Origin: Clytia hemisphaerica
Taxonomy: Eukaryota > Cnidaria > Hydrozoa > Leptothecata > Clytiidae
Direction: 5' to 3'
Assembly: GCA_902728285.1 (NCBI GenBank)
Contig: CACVBU010000397.1
Location: 613,223-677,222 of the forward strand
DNA: 64,000 nucleotides
Positions 35,901 to 46,310 of the stretch are shown one piece after another. The notes beneath the pieces are model-generated. The model worked only from the letters and a program-made list of their open reading frames with translations, ran no database searches and was not told the origin of the DNA. The translations under genes were made by a program, and so were the position numbers. Position 1 is the stretch's first letter. Each line of letters begins with the position of its first letter.

Positions 35901-38900
35901 TATTGATCTTTACTTTCAAAATTACTCACCCTAATGACATTCGGAGAACACTCAATGACATCATTTTACGTCACATAACTCACACTCTGTACAAAAACAT
36001 AGAATTGATTATACATACAGTATTTTCATCAGCAAATTTTTTTTAGGAAAGCAGCCACCGCAACAGCAACAGTTTTACCAACCTTCACAGCAACAAAATT
36101 CATATACTCCAGAACTATTCGATGATATGTCAGCCTACAACCAACAACCACAACAAACCACACCACCAAGTAGTATGATGCAACCCAATCAGCCGATGCA
36201 ACCAGCTCAAATGACATTCCCAGGACAAGAGCTTCTACAAGATCCAAACATGGCAAACATGGCAACTAATATGGCGATGCAATATGGACAGCAGTTTATG
36301 CCGGCTGGTAAAGAGTTTGTTGAAAAGAAGGTATCAAACTAATGTGGGTTTTTTACAATGTTTATTTAGAAAAGGTGTTATTCTGTTGAATTAAATTTGC
36401 ATCACTCAGAACAATTATAACAAAATACCTTCCGTTGTAATTACTTAGTTTCAGTTCTAGCGTCTGTAAAACTCTTTGCATTTTCAAAATCATTTCGTGA
36501 TTGCAATATATCCAAATAATAATAACTTTATAGTAACAAATGTTTTGAGTGACAAACTCCGAAAAATTTAACAGATTTTAGACAACTGAGAAATTGTTTC
36601 CAAGATGGCAGGTCTATGAATATTTCTAGGAGATATCTGATATTGATATTGACTACTTTTCCATTTTAGCTTGATCATTTCTTGTCAGTTTCAAAATTGA
36701 AGTATTATTTTGCTGTTGACACTACTTACGTCCTCAAGAAATTAGGATTACTTGTCTTCCCATTCGCACATAAGGTGAAAATCATTATTAATGTTATAAT
36801 TCCAATGTGAAGTACATGGCAAGTTTCAAGATTTTTTGGTATCAAAACGTCTTATCTTAGCTTCAGATGATGGTTTTTAGAAAGCATTGAAGGATTATGG
36901 AAAGAATCTTTTGGTCTATATTTCATTTTTGCTATCCCTTTAAATTCTGACTAGTACATTGACCTTAAGCATGCACTCTTTTTCGCTACTATGTAGAAAC
37001 CACTCTTGAGAGCTGACATGGTTTCTACACAGTAGCAAAGAAGAGTGCACACTAAAGAGAATGATTTTTATGTCTGGTACCTATTTTGACTTTCCAAATG
37101 TTACAATTTTGAATCTTTCAATCCTCAACTTTTGCTTTAAATCATGAATATTCTTCTTCTTTTTTCAGGATTGGTCTTTGAAATATGATAATGCAGAACC
37201 AGTTGCTCCTCGCTTTGAGATCAATGCTCCTGACCTTTATATTCCATGTAAGTTAAAAATAAAAGCATCCTTGTTTCTTTAAAAGAGGCCTCTTGTCATG
37301 CAGAGTTTGAGCTCTTAATTGAAGAGGTCTTGAATAAATGTAATCCGACATCGAAGTATTGATTCTGACCAAAAGTGTGTAAAGACCTCAACTACAAAGG
37401 TGATATTGATTTAAGATAATACTGCTACGACCAAAGTTATGATAGATGACAATATGTCAAAATGTAGAATATTTTCAAGAGGTGTCTCAACTAAAAATTA
37501 AGAATAAGTCAGCTTGAATTTGCTGCATTTAAATTTTCCTGTATTATTTCTAGCTATGGCTTTCGTTACATATGTATTGGTTTGCAGTGTAATACTTGGT
37601 ACACAGAATAGGTATGACTTTAAAAGGTTACCATTATCCCTTAAATTTTAAGGGGGAGGGGGGTTACTAGGGTTGTGAGCTGACGGGTATGTTCCGCCCC
37701 ACTTTCAACCCTCGCACCCTTAGCAGGACTAAAAAGGAGGAAAATAGGAGAAATTTGTGAAATATTTTTAATATCCCCTTATTGGGACCAAATTTGACCA
37801 ATTTAAGATTTTTTACGGGGCAAATAATTCAAAAAATTGAAATTTCCCTATTTTTCCGACCCTAAGTGGGACTGAATTTTCTTCTTAAAAAACACTAAAA
37901 ATGCTTGAATAAGTGGACCTTGAAGTGTATTTTGTTTTGTAAAAATAGTTAAAAGTTTCCCTAAAGCCATTTAGACTCATTGTGAGAGGATTATATTTAA
38001 ATTTAACAAATACCATCAAGGGTTTTGCTTTGTGTTTGGTAGGATTGCGAATGAAAAATTAACTCGCGATCTCTAGATTCTAGACCGGCGAATTCTTAGG
38101 AGTGTGTTGAGTGTATTGATTAGCATAAATATGTACTTGATGCGACGAACAGAACTTATCAAACGGCGAATTGGAATTTTTTTCGAATAAGACCCCTGAT
38201 GGGTGACCATTCATTTCCTTTCATTTAGATTCACTCCAGAGCAGCTAGGAATGACAGCAAGTTCAGCATTTGTTTGGTTATGTATTGAATTAATTGTCAT
38301 CGTAATGATTATGTATTTAATTGGTATCTCTGGTAATATCAAATATTTGGATATACTTTCTTTTTGTGGTTACAAATATGTTGGGTAGGTAAATTGTTGA
38401 ATTGAGAACGTTCAAAGTAAAAATTTATATATATGTATTCTGAGGTAGCTAATTGTCATTTGTGCGTTTTTCAAAATTCCTTTTTGTCCACTACTTGAAA
38501 TTATTGAATTATTGTCACATCGGGAAAAACTACATTACTCGGAAAAACCTTCATAACTCGTGAGGACTCCAATTACTCGAACGAGTCTCGTCATTTAAAG
38601 AGAGTTTTAGCTTTTTTCGCTTTTGTACACATTCTATTTCTTTGCTATTTTTTTCACTATCTCGTAAAGTAAAAGCTTTTTAGATAATTTAACCATGTCA
38701 AACGATAGCCCTTGACCCAATATGCATTTGTGGTGTAATGTCAGTGGTGGTCAAAGCAAATTTTTCAGGAAATTAGCAATCCCAGGGCTTGCCCGAAAAT
38801 TAGCGTTGCTTGTAAAAAAGATGTGTATTACTCATGGGATTAAAATGTCAGGATTTAACCCATAAAATGGAATTATTGTATTGTCTTTGCAGACCTTTCT

Positions 38901-39362
38901 CAATATTTTGATTCTTTTTCACAGAATGATATTGACATCAGTATGCGGATTATTATTTGAAGCCACTGGATATTATGCTTCCTTATTATGGTGTAGTGTG
39001 GCTATCTCATTTTTCATAGTAAGTTTTATTGTTCATATATAATTATTTAAACCTAGTTATACAGACACACAAACTCTTGAGTGTGTGTCAAAGTAGGTGG
39101 GGTTTGTACTAAAATCTCAGACACATAAATTTAATTCGATTTAGTTTCATTCACTTTCTTGTTCTCCACTTAGGCTCGATCACTTCGCCTTGTCATTAAT
39201 CCTGAGGATCATTCAGACAGCGTATCTCGATCAACCAGTGGTAATAAACGACGTCTATACATTCTACTCACTGTCTCACTTATTCAACCAGTTTTCATGT
39301 ACTTTTTAACGAAACATTTGATTCATTATACACCACCGAAAATTATGAAAATGTCTGGATAA
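29984..39362 (+). CDS. YIF1: YIF1 family protein (Yip1-interacting factor homolog), 8 exons, 333 aa
   Basis: Multi-pass membrane protein of the YIP1/YIF1 family, which acts in ER-Golgi vesicle traffic with YIPF5-type partners. Exons: 29984-30020, 36047-36330, 36670-36774, 37169-37247, 37554-37611, 38229-38384, 38925-39018 and 39174-39362; they total 1002 nt and all introns are GT-AG. The cytosolic N terminus is rich in Gln and Pro ([16 protein letters not shown]). Conserved family blocks follow: [75 protein letters not shown], and the C-terminal [11 protein letters not shown]. About five hydrophobic segments start at [10 protein letters not shown]. The length fits the family (human YIF1A is 293, YIF1B 314). 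A polyadenylation signal AATAAA overlaps the stop codon (39361-39366). Intron 1 is 6 kb and full of MITEs. A versus B paralog type is not assigned. Confidence 0.95.
30091..30445. repeat. MITE with GTCCGGTG subrepeats and 8-bp target duplication
   Basis: The ends AGGACCCTGTCGATGCACC and GGTGCGTCGGCAGGGTCCT are inverted. CTCCAGCT flanks at 30083-30090 and 30446-30453. The octamer GTCCGGTG or its complement CACCGGAC occurs more than ten times inside. It lies in YIF1 intron 1. Confidence 0.85.
31555..31723. repeat. Hairpin MITE, TA target duplication (copy 1)
   Basis: A near-perfect palindrome: GACCTTTTTTTAAAGAGG...CCTCTTTAAAAAAAGGT, with arms of about 80 bp (GCCATGTTGAATAATTATG). TA lies on both sides. 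YIF1 intron 1. Confidence 0.85.
31866..32042. repeat. Hairpin MITE, TA target duplication (copy 2)
   Basis: Same family and structure as the copy at 31555-31723, about 140 bp away. The start of another truncated copy (TAGACCTTTTTGCCTC) directly follows at 32045. Confidence 0.85.
32085..33126. repeat. Hairpin MITE (copy 3) split by a LINE insertion
   Basis: The left arm (GACCTTTTTTCAAAGAGG, 32085-32133) and the rest of the palindrome (32957-33126, ending CTTTGAAAAAAGGTC) are separated by a LINE fragment. TA flanks both ends. GAATA appears on both sides of the LINE, consistent with a 5-bp target duplication. YIF1 intron 1. Confidence 0.75.
32136..32958 (-). pseudogene. 5'-truncated LINE: C-terminal end of reverse transcriptase ORF
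   Basis: The minus strand encodes the region after the catalytic core: [14 protein letters not shown], then [38 protein letters not shown], and a tail ending HHRISQIG with a stop at 32164-32166. This is the usual thumb and C terminus of CR1/L2/jockey-like LINEs. The frame is open, but the endonuclease and catalytic RT blocks are absent, as expected for 5' truncation. A short AAAAGTATCAAAAAGTA tail follows the stop. Confidence 0.8.
34301..34453 (+). repeat. Tandem duplication of about 66 bp
   Basis: GGTTTTTATAAAAGAATCAT through ATAGAAACATTCACAAAGTG (34301-34360) is repeated with few changes from 34388. It is inside the 1.25-kb inverted-repeat element. Confidence 0.75.
34660..35025. other. GC-rich insert with internal inverted arms
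   Basis: CTAGGCTTATCTG and CACGCTAAAGCTCT at about 34672-34726 are inverted as AGAGCTTTAGCGTG and CAGATAAAATCTAG at about 34960-35016. The core between them is much richer in GC than its surroundings. It looked rRNA-like at first, but I could not match it to any rRNA or snRNA I know. It is a nested element or structured non-coding segment of unknown type. Confidence 0.4.
36970..37048 (+). other. Precursor-miRNA-sized hairpin in YIF1 intron 3
   Basis: The arm TGCACTCTTTTTCGCTACTA continuing TGTAGAAACCA pairs with TGGTTTCTACACAGTAGCAA continuing AGAAGAGTGCA. That gives about 31 pairs with three mismatches or wobbles and a loop of about 16 nt. Size and pairing resemble a pre-miRNA, but a tiny MITE would look the same. 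No conserved seed is recognised. Confidence 0.4.
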
Positions 39363-39639
39363 TAAAAGCAATGGAATCCTTTTTGAGAGAGAAGTTTTTA
39401 GTTTTATGTCAAATTGTGAAATTGTATTTAACAATGGCTTTGGGAAAATCTAGTTCAGCCATAATATCGAAATATCTGTTGGAGAAATTGGTATTGGGTT
39501 CGAAAACAATCCACGAATCATCAGTAGAAAATATCGAAGATTGCGGTTTCAGATAACATCGTTGTCAGTGAAGACCCGAAGAAGATTCTGACGATTATAA
39601 CTTGATCATTTTTTTTAACTGACGATTATAACTTGATCA

Positions 39640-40325
39640 TCTATATATTAATAGCGGTAGTCTGTATGTCGTTTTGTCGTCTTTCTTTCTGTCTGTGCTA
39701 CTTTCGTTTTCGCACGCAATGTTTTTGTTCTTCCAAAAGATGACTTTTATTTTGTAATTTGACCAAATTTCTATCTTTCTGGGGGCAAAAAGTTGAAATT
39801 TTCCTATTTTTCCAATTCTTAGTGGGACTGAAGTTTGATTTTCCGATTTTTCAAACTGCCATGTTTCAAAATAGGCACCCTTAAGGCTTGCACATACCCA
39901 TACCCATACCCTTCTCTTGCCTAAGTACCCCCCCCCCCCCGTTGCTTTTTTTCGATGAATCGCGTGTCATGTCTATTATTTCACTATGCTTATCTTGACA
40001 TCAAAGTTTTCCTAAACATCAAAAACTACGGCAAATATAAAAAATCTAATTGCAGAGCCGTCTCGGACGTCGCTGGTCGCCGGATGGTGTAATTTGGGAA
40101 TGACGCCCTTTCTGTTTTCTGATCATTTTTACCACAAAAATCTTTTTCAAAATATGGTTAAAAGATACGTCATCCGGGAGGGATAGAGTCAAACTTTGAA
40201 GAGAATTCTTCCCTTTAGTTTTGATTTCATCGTGTTTAAGCCACCTTCCCAACATCCATCTCAAAGGATTCTAAAATGCGTTCAGCAAACAGCTAAACCG
40301 GCGTGCGACGCCGGGTACCGGCTAG
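39640..40325 (+). mobile_element. Non-autonomous Helitron-like element
   Basis: Begins TCTATATATTAATAGCGG after an A and ends ...GGTACCGGCTAG before a T, the TC...CTAG ends and A|T target site of Helitrons. A GC hairpin (GGCGT GCG ACGCC) and a second palindrome (CCGGGTACCGG) lie within 25 bp of the 3' end. There is no Rep/helicase ORF. A C-run is at about 39928. The 21-bp TGACGATTATAACTTGATCA is repeated just before the left end (39588 and 39619). It begins about 280 bp after the YIF1 stop codon. Confidence 0.65.
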
Positions 40326-42459
40326 TTTTTTTTTAATTGACAAAGAAAGTTTAACCTTTTGTTCAAATTTTCTTTATTTATCAGCGTTTTTGCGTTTTTG
40401 TTTTGGTAATGACGTCCTTGCTTAATTACTAATGATGAAGAGATTGTTGGCTAATTCTACCAAAACCCCGGGGGATGCCCGGTTTGTGCGAGCTAAAGGT
40501 CTCTTTTTACATCCTTGAAAGGGTTCCAAAGTTACGGAAATCGAAAATTGACTACCTAGAAGGGGTTATACATTCTTGAAATTTCGACCGAATTCAATAT
40601 TAAACGTCAAAAATTGAACAAAACTTTCATAACTTTTCCTCAGACAACCCAGTCATCTCGCAAACCTCGCAAACCAACAACGAACCCTCCGGGCCTAAGA
40701 TTATTAAATTAGAAAATATACTATTTTTATTTCCAAATTCTGAGTCTCTTAAATTCTCAAATTATTACTTTGAAGAGTTCTCTTTTACAATTTTATGATG
40801 GAGAGGCGTTACTTTGATGACAAAGCAAAACAAACAAAAGAATTTCTCAAAGTCTAAAAAATTCATGCATTTTTATAATTTGAACTTCTGTATCTTTTCA
40901 TTCGTTGCCCGGCTGATACTCGCTTTGTACACGTTTTTGTTTGTTTTCTGTACAAAAATATTTTATTAACAAATTTTGAGACAAACAGTTTGTTGTTTTC
41001 CCCCGTTTAATGTCCATTTTAAATATATAGGATATTCCTCTTTCTAATACAGTTTTTTCATGAGAATTCCTTTAATTAAGGATCAAATCTACAAAGTTCT
41101 AATAACTCTTCCAGAAAATTTTTAGTAGTGGAAAATCTGCAAAACTTTCCTTGTTTTAGGGGCAAACTTATTAGTGGTGATTTTGAATATCCGGAGGTCA
41201 ACTGATGCTTGTCCGGGAGGTGAGATTCGTGTCGGGGGGGGTCAAAAATTCACATTGTCCGGGAGGTAAATTTCCAAAACATATTAGTCTGGCTGATTTA
41301 TGAAATAAAAGAGGTCAACCTTGAAAATATTTCCGCACTAGGTTTCTTGGTACTGTTAGAAACGCAATTTTATGTAGATTAACATACTCAGAGCCTCAGG
41401 ATGAGGCCTTTGGGCAAAATATTTTATGAAATTAAACCTGAGGGGTACTTTTTTGCCCAAAATGCCTGGAATTTGAATTTTCGTAACAAAGCTGACCTAT
41501 ACGTCATGAACTTTTGAGGCCTAAAAAACTCCTTTGATTAAATCTTAATTAGTATTTATGACTTGCATTAAAATAAAGACTTCCTAAAAATATTAAAATT
41601 CGGGTTTTTCGAGAATAATGGGTTGAAAATATGACAAATTAACACTTATTAATAATATGACAGGTTGACAAATCTAGCTCTAAACTTCTGAAACCTTCTG
41701 AAAGCCAAAATAATGGTAAGGATCTAGTTCTTCAGGAAAATCGGATTTTTAAAATCCAAAAATCGGGAAAATGTTACAAAACTTAACTTCTCTTTTAGAA
41801 ATTCACATAAGTATTTCAGAAAGTGCTAGATATAAAATGGTCACAACTTTTGAACTTCTTTTAAGTAAAGTAACTTTAAAAAGTTATAAAATAGGTTTTC
41901 GGTGAAAACGGGCTCGCATATCGGGAAATTGGGCACACAGAATCGGGAAATTATGAAATAAAAGATATTGTTAAATTATATGCTTTAAAAATTCATGAGA
42001 TTTCTCAATGTTTAAGTTTGTGAACTTTGCTCTTTGAGGGCCAGGGATTAAAAATGCTTTGAAAATCGGAATAAACATTAGAAATGAAACTCGAAATGAA
42101 ATAGTTTTTTGAGTATAAAAATCGGGGAAACTTTTCATGAAGCCTAAATGTAGTAAAACAAGAGCCACAAAGATGTGGTTAAATATTTCCTCCAATAGCT
42201 CAGAGCGTAGATCGTAGTCGCAGTCGCAGTCGAACCCCACATATTATCCTAAAGCCCCAACTTAGTAACATAGATTTATTAAAGCCTTTATATTAAGCAA
42301 TATCCGATGCAAAACAAAATGTAACCATATTCCTGCTAAAATTGTCGTTATTTTATAGACATATTCACAGATGATTTAAGTCAAAAAACTTTTTAAAAAA
42401 TTGCATGCAAATGATAATCATTTTAACACAAAAATAAATGTATTTTATTTAACTAATAG
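40326..42459. other. Intergenic, no gene recognised
   Basis: AT-rich sequence with no convincing ORF or paired ends. A short GTCGCA-type repeat lies near 42213-42232. Confidence 0.5.
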
Positions 42460-42935
42460 TCGAACGTGCGCAACGCACTGGGCTTAACTTCAGTGGCTTC
42501 AAATTATTCATAGGCCCAATTGTAGACCCCCAGATGTTCACCCAAGGTACAAAACAAGTGTGCCAAATTTCAACCAAATCCAACCATTTCTGAGGCCTGT
42601 AGGCTCTGCTCTAAAGTTTTAGCCTCATTTTGGCTTAAAACTTGTCCCCAGGCCCCAAAAATCTAGATTTTTGAAAAATGAAAAAAAGCACTTCCAGATA
42701 TTCACCCAAGGAACCAGTGTGCCAAATGTCAGCTAAATCCGACAATTTTTGAAGTTTCCAGGCGGCTGCCCCAAAGTTTTAGCCTCGTTTTGGCGAAAAA
42801 CTCGTCCCCAGACCCCAAAAATCAAAATTTGTGAAAAATGAAAAAAACACTTTCAGATATTCACTCAAGGAGCAAGTGTGCCAAATTTCAGCCAAATCCG
42901 ATAATTTTTGTCTCCTATCTATCTAGGATAAATAT
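42460..42935. repeat. Second copy of the dispersed tandem repeat
   Basis: Starts GTCGAACGTGCGCAACGCAC, like 12941, and contains two to three tandem units with AAAGTTTTAGCCTCATTTTG, CTTGTCCCCAGGCCCC and TGTGCCAAATTTCA. Same strand as the 12.9-kb copy. Confidence 0.7.
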
Positions 42936-43732
42936 TCTAGCCTATTTAGGATAATTTGTCCTGGTTTGCAATAGTCCTTGACTGTTATTCTTGATCTGGA
43001 ATCTCAAAAAACCCGTGCAAAATCGAAAGTGATTTCGGGACGGGGATCATGTTGGAAATTTGAAAATCACAATATTGAGCTTTGGCATGGTCTCTCTAAT
43101 ACACTGGATATAAAGTGTTTATTTTTGGAAAGTTAAGTTTTTGCTCTATAATACTTAAGTGCTATATTTAAAAATTGAGTTTATAATAAGTTATCACTAA
43201 AAAAGATTTTCAAAGCTCTGTAGAATTTTACTTGGAAAAACAATAAATTCAGCACACACGAGAGAAACTCAGGCAGTCCTCTGAGCTTTACACGCAATCA
43301 TTCGTTTTATGAAAAGCTGGTAAAAACCCCTGCCATATTTTGATAAAAGAATGTATACTATTTTTTGAAAAAAAATAAAACCCCGTCTTTATAAAAAAAC
43401 GCTTCCCCGCTAAATCTTCGCGATGGTTTTTAGTCACGTGACTGAAGTGCCTAGTCATAATGCGCAGCACGAATAAAGAAAACATTAACGATTAATAAAG
43501 TTTATACCATTATTGGTGATAAAAGAGATAATAATAATAATAATAAATAAACATTAACATCGAAAATGGACGAAGAAGAAGAAGAAACGGAAAAAGGCCG
43601 TTTTAACAAATATTTCCCTATAGTAGGGAAATATTTAATAAAAATTATATAATACTAAGTTTTGATATCACAAAATCTATTAGAAAGTCTAAACAAGTGT
43701 TTCCAGAATGTCAAAGATATTCCTCTCACTCG

Positions 43733-44416
43733 TCAAAGGCTCGTCATTTTCATTATCTGAATCGGGCTGCATGGTCGCCGGGAACTTGTTTTGCAATTGC
43801 GTCGTACTACTTTAAGAAGCCACTCTGATGCATAGGATAGTCCTCTTTCCACAATCAACACATCTGCATCACCATCAATTTGGTCTGTCAGGAATCCTTG
43901 CTTCTTGAACGCAGACGAAACAATTTTGATCAACTGAACTTTGTTGGATGGGTTAGATAAGAACAATTCTCTGTTGGTAGTCACTTTACGATCCAGTGAG
44001 ATGGCAACAGAAGCTGATGTTTTCCTCGATCGTCGATCATGTTCTTGTCCTTTTGTTGACATTTCATCCTCGTATCTATCGAAAACAATGACGACAGTAG
44101 AGTAACATTTGAAATTGTTCTTGAGGAAGTTGACATACTCGTCGATCACCGCTGTTTTCGGCCACGAGTTTTTGTGTAGCAATGAACCGCCATCAACGAT
44201 GCATACATCGTGAGATTTTAATTGACATGCGTTTCTTTTGTTGATCAGGGTTTGAGAAAAGTGGTTACGAAGGATTGACTTTTGAGGTTTTTGCATCATT
44301 CCAAGCTTGAGTAATGATTTAGGCTCGGGGGTTAGAAACAATAAACTCACCGGTTTCGTGAGCTGAGAACCAGTCGCTCTGTCTCCGAGATACCACCTTG
44401 GCATCGTTGGATTCAT
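43733..44416 (-). CDS. Unrecognised ORF, probably mobile-element encoded (PIN-like motifs)
   Basis: A 227-codon frame. The middle part is protein-like: KSHDVCIVDGGSLLHKNSW, TVVIVFDRYEDEMSTKGQE, FLSNPSNKVQLIKIVSSAFK and DGDADVLIVERGLS. The spaced aspartates (VDGG, FDRYED, DADVLIV) recall PIN/FEN-like nuclease folds, and similar ORFs are common in repetitive parts of cnidarian genomes. The last 25 residues read as nonsense, which suggests a frameshift near 43820, and the N terminus is uncertain. It lies about 100 bp downstream of the split retroelement ORF on the same strand and may belong to the same element. Confidence 0.45.
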   Translation of the reverse strand: MNPTMPRWYLGDRATGSQLTKPVSLLFLTPEPKSLLKLGMMQKPQKSILRNHFSQTLINKRNACQLKSHDVCIVDGGSLLHKNSWPKTAVIDEYVNFLKNNFKCYSTVVIVFDRYEDEMSTKGQEHDRRSRKTSASVAISLDRKVTTNRELFLSNPSNKVQLIKIVSSAFKKQGFLTDQIDGDADVLIVERGLSYASEWLLKVVRRNCKTSSRRPCSPIQIMKMTSL

Positions 44417-44514
44417 CAGGCGGTAACCTCCACAGCGTCTTCTGTTTCGCCCCTAGCCGCGACAGACTATGGAGGCGGAGGGCACCTCCGTATCCAACGT
44501 GGTGACTGACTTCT

Positions 44515-44594
44515 TCAGTTTGCAACGTCCCTCTTGGTCCAAATAAACCGACTTGGATTCTCAACAGTTTCCTCGATCTGCTCAACCATTTTTT
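44515..44594 (-). pseudogene. Retroelement-type ORF, last about 25 codons (split by the 19-kb insertion)
   Basis: On the minus strand, starting at the insertion edge, the frame reads MVEQIEETVENPSRFIWTKR and stops at TGA 44515-44517. A Trp/Lys/Arg-rich end like this is typical of retroelement ORFs in invertebrates. Its upstream half is at 63698-64000. Confidence 0.55.
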
Positions 44595-46310
44595 GGATCA
44601 GGTAAGCTTTACAGGGCCCATGGGCACCAAGCGGAACAGTGAGAGCGACTGTTCCGCTTGACACCCAAAGTAAATTTTACTGACCAGAGCTCCCCGCCTA
44701 CTTTCACTGTTCCACTTCGTACCCAAAACTCGTTTTTTCACTGTTCCGCGTCGCACCCAAGACTCGTTTGTTCACTGTTCCGCGTCGCACCCAAGACTCG
44801 TTTGTTCACTGTTCCGCGTCGCACCCAAGACCGATTTTTTCACTGTTCCGCGTCGCACCCAAGACTGATTTTTTCACTGTTCCGCGTCGCACCCAAGACC
44901 GATTTTTTCACTGTTCCGCGTCGCACCCAAGACTGATTTTTTCACTGTTCCGCGTCGCACCCAAGACCGATTTTTTCACTGTTCCGCGTCGCACCCAAGA
45001 CCAATTTTTTCACTGTTCCGCGTCGCACCCAAGACTCGTTTGTTCACTGTTCCGCGTCGCACCCAAGACCGATTTTTCACTGTTCCGCGTCACACCCAAG
45101 ACTGATTTTTTCACTGTTCCGCGTCGCACCCAAGATCGATTTTTCACTGTTCCGCGTCGCACCCAAGACTGATTTTTCACTGTTCCGCGTCGCACCCGAG
45201 ACAATTTTTTCACTGTTCCGCGTCGTACCCAAGACTCGTTTGTTCACTGTTCCGCGTCGCACCCAAGACTCGTTTGTTCACTGTTCCGCGTCGCACCCAA
45301 GACCGATTTTTCACTGTTCCGCGTCACACCCAAGACTGATTTTTTCACTGTTCCGCGTCGCACCCAAGACTGACTTTTCACTGTTCCGCGTCGCACCCGA
45401 GACCAATTTTTTCACTGTTCCGCGTCGTACCCAAGACTCGTTTGTTCACTGTTCCGCGTCGCACCCAAGACTCGTTTGTTCACTGTTCCGCGTCGCACCC
45501 AAGACTCGTTTGTTCACTGTTCCGCGTCGCACCCAAGACTGATTTTTTCACTGTTCCGCGTCGCACCCAAGACCGATTTTTTCACTGTTCCGCGTCGCAC
45601 CCAAGACCGATTTTTTCACTGTTCCGCGTCGCACCCAAGACCGATTTTTCACTGTTCCACGTCGCACTCAAGACTGATTTTTTCACTGTTCCGCGTCGCA
45701 CCCAAGACCAATTTTTTCACTGTTCCGCGTCGCACCCAAGACTCGTTTGTTCGCTGTTCCGCGTCGCACCAAAGACCGATTTTTCACTGTTCCGCGTCAC
45801 ACCCAAGACTGATTTTTTCACTGTTCCGCGTCGCACCCAAGATCGATTTTTCACTGTTCCGCGTCGCACCCAAGACTGATTTTTCACTGTTCCGCGTCGC
45901 ACCCGAGACCAATTTTTTCACTGTTCCGCGTCGTACCCAAGACTCGTTTGTTCACTGTTCCGCGTCGCACCCAAGACTCGTTTGTTCACTGTTCCGCGTC
46001 GCACCCAAGACTCGTTTGTTCACTGTTCCGCGTCGCACCCAAGACTGATTTTTTCACTGTTCCGCGTCGCACCCAAGACCGATTTTTTCACTGTTCCGCG
46101 TCGCACCCAAGACTGATTTTTTCACTGTTCCGCGTCGCACCCAAGATCGATTTTTCACTGTTCCGCGTCGCACCCAAGACTGATTTTTTCACTGTTCCGC
46201 GTCGCACCCAAGACCGATTTTTTCACTATTCCGCGTCGCACCCAAGACCGATTTTTTCACTGTTCCGCGTCGCACCCAAGACTCATTTTTTCACCGTTTT
46301 CCGGGGCACC
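44595..46310 (+). repeat. Left TIR with minisatellite, about 46 units of 33-34 bp
   Basis: Unique end 44595-44715 contains the palindrome CAAGCGGAACAGT...ACTGTTCCGCTTG (44628-44660, 7-base loop). The array unit is ACTGTTCCGCGTCGCACCCA plus AGAC, then CGATTTTTTC, TGATTTTTTC or TCGTTTGTTC. Three interleaved variants are ordered in higher-order blocks. Long ORFs in this array are artefacts of the repeat. Confidence 0.95.

Noticed and set aside
44716..46310. Long ORFs and a CRISPR-like appearance in the 34-bp repeat arrays (also 62210-63595)
   Set aside because: Units are contiguous without unique spacers, the genome is eukaryotic, and ORFs appear in several frames on both strands as a by-product of the repeat.
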